This document shows, one piece after another, positions 21,817 to 25,841 of a stretch of 25,841 nt of DNA. Numbering within the stretch: position 1 is the first letter of the stretch; each line of letters starts with the position of its first letter. Source of the DNA: Bacteriovoracaceae bacterium (GTDB lineage Bacteria > Bdellovibrionota > Bacteriovoracia > Bacteriovoracales > Bacteriovoracaceae); assembly GCA_018060635.1 (NCBI GenBank), contig JAGOVR010000008.1:1-25841 (forward strand). Direction: 5' to 3'. The notes beneath the pieces are model-generated. The model had not been told where the DNA came from. It saw only the letters and a program-made list of their open reading frames with translations, and made no database searches. A program made the position numbers and the translations under genes.

Positions 21817-22686
21817 TTACCAACCTCCTGAAGATCCACCACCACTAAAACCGCCGCCGCCACCACCCCAAGATGAACCAGACGAGCCAGAAGAACCTGA
21901 ACCATAACGACTTCTTCCTAAAACATTACCATAGAGAAAGATCAGGAGTAAGTTATTGGGGCCAATGAGGCCTATGACAAAACCAGCGAGTCCCACGAGA
22001 ATAAAACTTTCATTTTTGGCAGGAGAGAATCCTAAGAGAAAAGCTAAAAGGGTAAAAGAGGCGGCCATATAAATGCCACGAGTAAAAATATTTTTACCTA
22101 ACTTTCGAGTGTAAAAAGGATAAAGAATAATGAGAACAAAAAAAGCCAAGAGATTTAAAATACCTCGAAAGGGAGAGTATTTTTTAAAAGTAGGAGGAAT
22201 CGTAGGAATTTGATTTTCAGCAGTTTGTAAGAATAAGTATTCTAAGTGAGTTAAAAAAGTTTGCAAGCCTTCAGCATAGGCATTTTTCTTAAAGGCTGGT
22301 TTTAAAATATTTTGAATAATTTTAAAAGACTCAAGATCAGTCAGTGTTCCCTCAATTCCGCCGCCTACTTCAATGCGTATTTTTCGATCATTTTTTGCTA
22401 CTACTAATAAGATCCCATTACCTTTTTCTTTACTCCCTAGCTTCCAAACTTCCGCTACCCGCATAGAAAAATTTTCAATAGGTTCATTTTGTAAACTTTC
22501 GATTAAGAGCATTTGAATTTGAGGGCCACCTTTTTCATAAATACTAAAAATTTTGTCTGCAAGTCCCTTTTTTTCTTCAGGACTTAAAAAGAGGGCATGA
22601 TCTTCTACGGGAGAAACCAGAGAAGGAATAGTGACTTGTGCCCAACAAGGCAAAAAGAAGAAAAAAGAAAATAAGATCTTTAACAT
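21817..22686 (-). CDS. TPM-domain membrane protein with Gly-rich tail (YgcG-like)
   Basis: A 289-residue envelope protein. A signal peptide (MLKILFSFFFFLPCWAQ) precedes a periplasmic TPM domain at about 30-165, with the typical opening VEDHALFLSPEEKKGLADKI and the segments GNGILLVVAKNDRKIRIEVG and LTDLESFKIIQ. Three or four membrane segments follow (about 172-260). The end is a Ser/Gly tract running to GGGFSGGGSSGGW, the recurring tail of this family. TPM domains have been linked to photosystem repair phosphatase-like activity in plants and to respiratory supercomplexes elsewhere; function in this bacterial type is unclear. The ATG directly follows the lemA stop codon, so translation is coupled. 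Confidence 0.85.
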   Translation of the reverse strand: MLKILFSFFFFLPCWAQVTIPSLVSPVEDHALFLSPEEKKGLADKIFSIYEKGGPQIQMLLIESLQNEPIENFSMRVAEVWKLGSKEKGNGILLVVAKNDRKIRIEVGGGIEGTLTDLESFKIIQNILKPAFKKNAYAEGLQTFLTHLEYLFLQTAENQIPTIPPTFKKYSPFRGILNLLAFFVLIILYPFYTRKLGKNIFTRGIYMAASFTLLAFLLGFSPAKNESFILVGLAGFVIGLIGPNNLLLIFLYGNVLGRSRYGSGSSGSSGSSWGGGGGGFSGGGSSGGW

Positions 22687-23265
22687 TTAAAACTTAACTT
22701 GAGGATTAGCTTGTTCACTTTCAGTGGCAGAGGAAAGTTGTTCTTTCTTCTGATGTTTGAAGAAAAGTGAGTTCGTAATATTGGTAGGAAAGACCGTAAT
22801 AAGGTTGTTAAAGTTTTTAACAGCGTCAATATAACGTCTGCGAGCGATGGCTATACGGTTTTCTGTTCCTTCTAATTGACTGCTAAGTGCCATAAAGTTT
22901 TCAGAAGCTTTAAGATCAGGGTAGCGTTCAACCACTACCATGAGTTTTCCTAAAGAACTAGAAAGCTCTGTTTGTGCTTTCTCAAAAGCGGCCATTTTTT
23001 CAGGAGTAAGAGAACTTGCATCAATAGTTGCTTGGGAAGCCTTCGCACGAGCATTCACCACAGCTTCTAGTGTTTCACGTTCATGAGATGTGTAACCTTT
23101 AACAGTATTTACTAAATTAGGAATAAGATCATTACGTCTTTTATACTGATTTAAAACTTCTGCCCAGTCAGCTTCCATTTGGTTAAGACTTTGAGGGATA
23201 GAACGAACCCCACAACCTGTAAGTAGAAGAGATGCTAATAGTAAGAAAAGAAGTTTTTTTATCAT
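22687..23265 (-). CDS. lemA: LemA family lipoprotein
   Basis: A 192-residue protein. The N-terminus is a lipoprotein signal with lipobox LLTGC and Cys18. The LemA four-helix region follows, including WAEVLNQYKRRNDLIPNLVNTVKGY, the most conserved part of the family, then EAVVNARAKA and a YPDLKASENFMALSSQLEGTENRIAIARRRYI segment that is near-consensus. The usual family length is about 185. LemA genes very often precede TPM-domain genes, as here, and the pair is believed to work in the envelope, but the biochemical role is unknown. Only 4 bases separate it from the rpsT stop and no good Shine-Dalgarno is present, so it probably depends on rpsT transcription and translation. Confidence 0.92.
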   Translation of the reverse strand: MIKKLLFLLLASLLLTGCGVRSIPQSLNQMEADWAEVLNQYKRRNDLIPNLVNTVKGYTSHERETLEAVVNARAKASQATIDASSLTPEKMAAFEKAQTELSSSLGKLMVVVERYPDLKASENFMALSSQLEGTENRIAIARRRYIDAVKNFNNLITVFPTNITNSLFFKHQKKEQLSSATESEQANPQVKF

Positions 23266-23269
23266 AAAT

Positions 23270-23530
23270 TTAGATTTTTGCTAAAGCGGCGGCTAAGCGA
23301 GATGTTTTACGGCTCGCATTTTTCTTTTTAACAATATTTGTTTTACAAAGTTTTGCTAATTGTGATTGCGCTTCCATAAGCAGAGATTGAGCTTTAGTTT
23401 TATCTTTAGCTACAAGAGCTTCTCTAAGTTTTTTAATGGTTGTTTTTACTCGAGAACTTTTTGCTTTATTTCGAGCATTTCTCTTAATGTTTTGTCTGGC
23501 CCTTTTTTCTGCCGATTTATGATTCGCCAA
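23270..23530 (-). CDS. rpsT: 30S ribosomal protein S20, UUG start
   Basis: An 86-residue, strongly basic helical protein beginning MANHKSAEKRARQNIKRNAR and ending SRKTSRLAAALAKI, both classic S20 features. It binds 16S rRNA early in 30S assembly. The start codon is TTG (23530-23528), with AAGGAG 6 bases before it (23542-23537). E. coli rpsT also begins with UUG, and there the weak start takes part in feedback control by S20; conservation of that use here is inference. A good sigma-70 promoter lies 37 bases upstream of the start. Unlike the usual monocistronic rpsT, no terminator follows and lemA begins 4 bases later. Confidence 0.95.
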   Translation of the reverse strand: MANHKSAEKRARQNIKRNARNKAKSSRVKTTIKKLREALVAKDKTKAQSLLMEAQSQLAKLCKTNIVKKKNASRKTSRLAAALAKI

Positions 23531-23566
23531 CGCTCACTCCTTGTTTCAAAATATTTGAGTCACAGT

Positions 23567-23595
23567 GTTATAAAAGTAAATTACTGTTTTCGCAA
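23567..23595 (-). promoter_or_regulatory. Sigma-70 type promoter for rpsT
   Basis: On the minus strand, TTGCGA (23595-23590) and TATAAC (23572-23567) are 17 bases apart, 4/6 and 5/6 matches, giving a leader of about 30 bases before the TTG start. Confidence 0.65.
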
Positions 23596-23681
23596 GTACT
23601 TTATAGGATTTAAAGTTGCTCCGAGATAATTTTTTTGTTAATACCCATAGCAAGAAATTATTTTTTAAGGGGAATTTTTTC

Positions 23682-24539
23682 ATGACGCAAATAACGCAGT
23701 CCGTAGTGGTGGTGGGAGCGGGGCAAATGGGGCGTGGGATAGCTCAAGTGGCGGCTAGTGCAGGATTTAATGTTTTACTCTGCGATGCTTCTACCGAAGC
23801 GTTACAATTTTCTTTGGATTTTATCAAAAAGCAACTTTCTAAAGGTTTGGAAAAAGGTAAGTGGAATCAGACATTTATTGATGAGACGTTGTCTCGTTTA
23901 AAAGTAAGTCCTGATCTTGCAAAAGCTTCCGATTATGATCTTGCCATTGAAGCTATTCCTGAAGATAAGAAATTAAAATTTGATCTGTTTAAGCAATTTG
24001 ATCAAATGATGAAAAAGTCTGCCATTTTATGTTCGAATACTTCTTCTATTTCTATTACAGAAATAGCGGCGCAAACAGGTCGTCCCACTCAAGTTGCAGG
24101 GATGCATTTTATGAATCCAGTTCCTGTGATGAAATTAGTGGAAGGAATTCGAGGATTAGAAACCAGTGATGCTACTTTCAAAGAAGTGCAAAGAGTTGCG
24201 GAGCAAATGGGTAAAATATTTGTTTCAGCTAAAGATATTCCAGGCTTTGCTGTTAACCGAATCCTTATGCCTATGATTAATGAAGCGATTTATACTCACT
24301 ATGAAGGAATTGCTTCTATTGTTGATATTGATCAGGCTATGAAACTAGGAACTAATCAACCCATGGGCCCTTTAGAGTTAGCTGATTTCATAGGTCTAGA
24401 TACCTGTCTTGCTATTATGAATGTTCTCTATGAAGGATTAGGTGATACTAAATATCGCCCATGCCCTCTTTTAAAGCAGTATGTAGCCGCTGGAAGATTA
24501 GGTAAAAAAAATAAGAAAGGATTTTATCTTTATGAATAA
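23682..24539 (+). CDS. hbd: 3-hydroxyacyl-CoA (3-hydroxybutyryl-CoA) dehydrogenase
   Basis: A 285-residue single-function enzyme of the HAD family. The NAD-binding Rossmann motif GAGQMG is at 12-17. The catalytic His142-Glu154 pair is in GMHFMNPVPVMKLVEG, and Ser118 and Asn192 (GFAVNR) are at the expected places, with the same spacings as the human enzyme (His-Glu 12, His-Asn 50). It oxidises L-3-hydroxyacyl-CoA to 3-oxoacyl-CoA, or works in reverse in butyrate synthesis. The length suits the monofunctional Hbd/PaaH type, not a fusion with hydratase. The frame is open to 23616, but ATG 23682 has AAGGGG 9 bases before it and the normal N-terminus. It overlaps the next gene by 8 bases, so they form one operon. 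Confidence 0.94.
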   Translation: MTQITQSVVVVGAGQMGRGIAQVAASAGFNVLLCDASTEALQFSLDFIKKQLSKGLEKGKWNQTFIDETLSRLKVSPDLAKASDYDLAIEAIPEDKKLKFDLFKQFDQMMKKSAILCSNTSSISITEIAAQTGRPTQVAGMHFMNPVPVMKLVEGIRGLETSDATFKEVQRVAEQMGKIFVSAKDIPGFAVNRILMPMINEAIYTHYEGIASIVDIDQAMKLGTNQPMGPLELADFIGLDTCLAIMNVLYEGLGDTKYRPCPLLKQYVAAGRLGKKNKKGFYLYE

Positions 24540-25338
24540 TTATAATTTTCTTCAATATGAATTTCAAGATAGGGTAGGGATTTTGTCTATTCATCGCCCT
24601 GAGAAGCTTAATGCCTTAAATGAACAAGTTCTGAAAGAGCTTACACTTTTTTTTACTGATTTAAAAAATAAGGTAGAAAAAAATCCTTTAGAGTTAAGAG
24701 GTCTTATTTTGACAGGGTCAGGAGAGAAAGCCTTTATTGCGGGTGCAGATATCGCTTTGATGCAAAAAATGAACGCCCAGCAAGCGTTAGAATTTGCTCG
24801 CCTAGGGCAAGATTTAAGTAGCATCATTGAAAATTTTCCCACTCCCATAGTTGCCGCTGTTAATGGTTATGCTTTAGGCGGCGGATGTGAAATGGCACTG
24901 GCTTGTGATTTTGCCGTAGCCACTAAGCAGGCCCTTTTTGGTTTGCCTGAAGTTAAGTTAGGACTTATTCCAGGCTTTGGCGGAACGCAAAGACTGGCAC
25001 GACTAGTGGGACGTCATAAAGCTCGGGAACTTATTTATACAGGCAGAAATATAGAAGCGCAGGAAGCCTTACAACTTGGAATTATTTTGAAAATTTATGA
25101 AAATAAACAAGAGATGTTAGAGCACATAGAACAAACTTTTTTTGCTGAGGTTAAAAAGAATTCTCCTTTGGCTATTAAATTAGCTAAAAAAGCTTTGAAC
25201 ACAGGTGTTGATTTGAATATGGCTCAAGGTCTTTCTAAAGAGCGTGAAGAGTTTTCAGATCTTTTTAATTCACAAGATATGCAAATAGGGACAACGGCTT
25301 TTATACAAAAAACTAAACCAGAGTTCTTAGGAAGATAG
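24532..25338 (+). CDS. Enoyl-CoA hydratase/isomerase (crotonase)
   Basis: A 268-residue crotonase-fold enzyme. The CoA and oxyanion-hole loop FIAGADIALM is near 68-77, and the second oxyanion glycine is in ALGGGCE. Both catalytic glutamates of hydratases are present: Glu120 (GGGCEMALACD) and Glu140 (GLPEVKLG), 20 residues apart as in rat mitochondrial hydratase. The IPGFGGTQRLARLVG segment follows. With both acids, hydration of trans-2-enoyl-CoA is the likely reaction. The N-terminus overlaps the end of the dehydrogenase gene, and its AAAGGA lies inside that gene. Together the two enzymes catalyse consecutive steps of beta-oxidation or, in reverse, of butyryl-CoA formation. A role in short-chain CoA metabolism is likely but chain length cannot be read from sequence. 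Confidence 0.93.
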   Translation: MNNYNFLQYEFQDRVGILSIHRPEKLNALNEQVLKELTLFFTDLKNKVEKNPLELRGLILTGSGEKAFIAGADIALMQKMNAQQALEFARLGQDLSSIIENFPTPIVAAVNGYALGGGCEMALACDFAVATKQALFGLPEVKLGLIPGFGGTQRLARLVGRHKARELIYTGRNIEAQEALQLGIILKIYENKQEMLEHIEQTFFAEVKKNSPLAIKLAKKALNTGVDLNMAQGLSKEREEFSDLFNSQDMQIGTTAFIQKTKPEFLGR

Positions 25339-25350
25339 AGGATTTTTCTT

Positions 25351-25841
25351 ATGATACTTAATGACGTACAAAAAGAAATAAAAGAGATGACGGCTCGCTT
25401 TGCAGATAGCGAGTTGGTTCCTTTTGCTTCGGTTTATGACCGAGAAGCTCATTTTTCACCTGATCTTTATAGTAAACTAGCAGAGAATGGTTTTTTTGGT
25501 ATTTTTATTCCAGAAGAATTTGGTGGTGCTGGTTTTGATTACATCAATTACGCTTTGATTGTGGAAGAAATTTCTCGCGGTTGTGCTTCGACAGGTGTTT
25601 TAGTTTCTGCTCATAACTCTTTGTGTGTGTGGCCCATTTTAAATTTTGGAAACATAGAACAAAAGAAAAAATACTTACCACTCTTAGCTTCAGGAAAAGC
25701 CATTGGTTGTTTTTGTCTAAGCGAACCTAATGCAGGTTCAGATGCGGGAAGTTTAAAAACTTATGCTGAAGATAAAGGTGATTTTTTTGAAATTTCTGGG
25801 CTTAAAAATTATATTACCAATGGAAAAGAAGCCAGTATCGG
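25351..25841 (+). CDS. Acyl-CoA dehydrogenase, 5' part
   Basis: The gene starts at ATG 25351 with AGAGGA 8 bases upstream, overlapping the hydratase stop, and runs off the window end after about 163 residues. The N-terminal helical domain is visible (LNDVQKEIKEMTARFADSELV, then FFGIFIPEEFGGAGFDY). The middle beta-domain begins with the FAD/substrate signature CFCLSEPNAGSDAGSLKT, followed by GLKNYITNGKEAS. These are typical of short-chain/butyryl-CoA dehydrogenases, which introduce the C2-C3 double bond and pass electrons to electron-transfer flavoprotein. The catalytic Glu, expected near residue 370, lies beyond the window, so activity cannot be judged. Its place completes a three-enzyme dehydrogenation-hydration-dehydrogenation set. 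Confidence 0.92.
   Translation, partial: MILNDVQKEIKEMTARFADSELVPFASVYDREAHFSPDLYSKLAENGFFGIFIPEEFGGAGFDYINYALIVEEISRGCASTGVLVSAHNSLCVWPILNFGNIEQKKKYLPLLASGKAIGCFCLSEPNAGSDAGSLKTYAEDKGDFFEISGLKNYITNGKEASI

Noticed and set aside
21815..21823. TTG start for the short TPM gene
   Set aside because: The AGGAGG directly abuts this TTG, leaving no spacer, whereas the ATG at 21814 is correctly spaced.
21834..21903. Short GC-rich tandem pattern at the end of the YgcG-like gene
   Set aside because: It is simply the coding sequence of the Gly/Ser-rich tail and not an independent DNA repeat.
1..25841. CRISPR array, insertion sequence, prophage or toxin-antitoxin module
   Set aside because: No spaced identical repeats, transposase, integrase, terminal inverted repeats or typical small toxin/antitoxin pairs were seen; the genes are mostly conserved chromosomal ones.

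Overview
The window is AT-rich and densely packed on both strands, with no gene-free stretch over 300 bases. It looks like the chromosome of a free-living Gram-negative bacterium. ClpS/ClpA, a Prc/Tsp-type periplasmic protease, lipoproteins, a Tat-exported iron-sulfur protein, type IV pilin-like genes and a predicted outer-membrane barrel all point that way. The gene style (low GC, many poorly conserved secreted proteins, pseudopilins, CPA2 antiporter without an RCK domain) would suit the Bdellovibrionota/Oligoflexia (Bacteriovorax-like), but this is inference and nothing here proves it. I see no insertion sequence, prophage, CRISPR array or integration scar.

Layout. 1-3344: 3' end of rpsA, an intrinsic terminator whose 3' arm contains the clpS ribosome-binding site, then clpS-clpA (N-degron adaptor and unfoldase). 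3397-3584: a 22-residue lysine-rich miniprotein gene with its own Shine-Dalgarno and a probably bidirectional terminator. 3583-6526 (minus): Prc-type S41 protease and an unknown secreted partner, from a strong promoter with a structured leader. 6539-8553 (plus): a YdfG-type SDR and a CPA2/Kef-type antiporter whose 3' end overlaps tRNA-Leu(UAG) on the other strand. 8532-12158 (minus): histone-deacetylase-fold amidohydrolase, lexA with three helically phased TACGTA sites in its promoter, a GT2-like glycosyltransferase, a TauE/SafE permease and the tRNA. 12204-14401: CoA-binding protein convergent with typA/bipA.

14558-18730: a lipid-anchored cytochrome c'-like/helical-repeat protein, a beta-CASP metallo-beta-lactamase RNase, hpf, a high-potential iron-sulfur protein and an MscS channel. 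18922-21173: a minor pilin-like protein, a Gly/Ser-rich secreted protein with a 69-bp-period repeat, and a barrel-like outer-membrane protein whose start codon sits inside a perfect inverted repeat. 21170-23530 (minus): rpsT (UUG start) followed immediately by lemA and two TPM-domain genes. 23682-25841 (plus): a beta-oxidation/butyryl-CoA operon, 3-hydroxyacyl-CoA dehydrogenase, enoyl-CoA hydratase and an acyl-CoA dehydrogenase cut by the window end.

Most of this is conserved housekeeping and envelope biology. I found no clear large new system. The most rewarding points are small: the lysine-rich miniprotein, the lexA operator array, the terminator/ribosome-binding-site overlap before clpS, the c'-type cytochrome-repeat lipoprotein, and the pilin/secreted/outer-membrane cluster.
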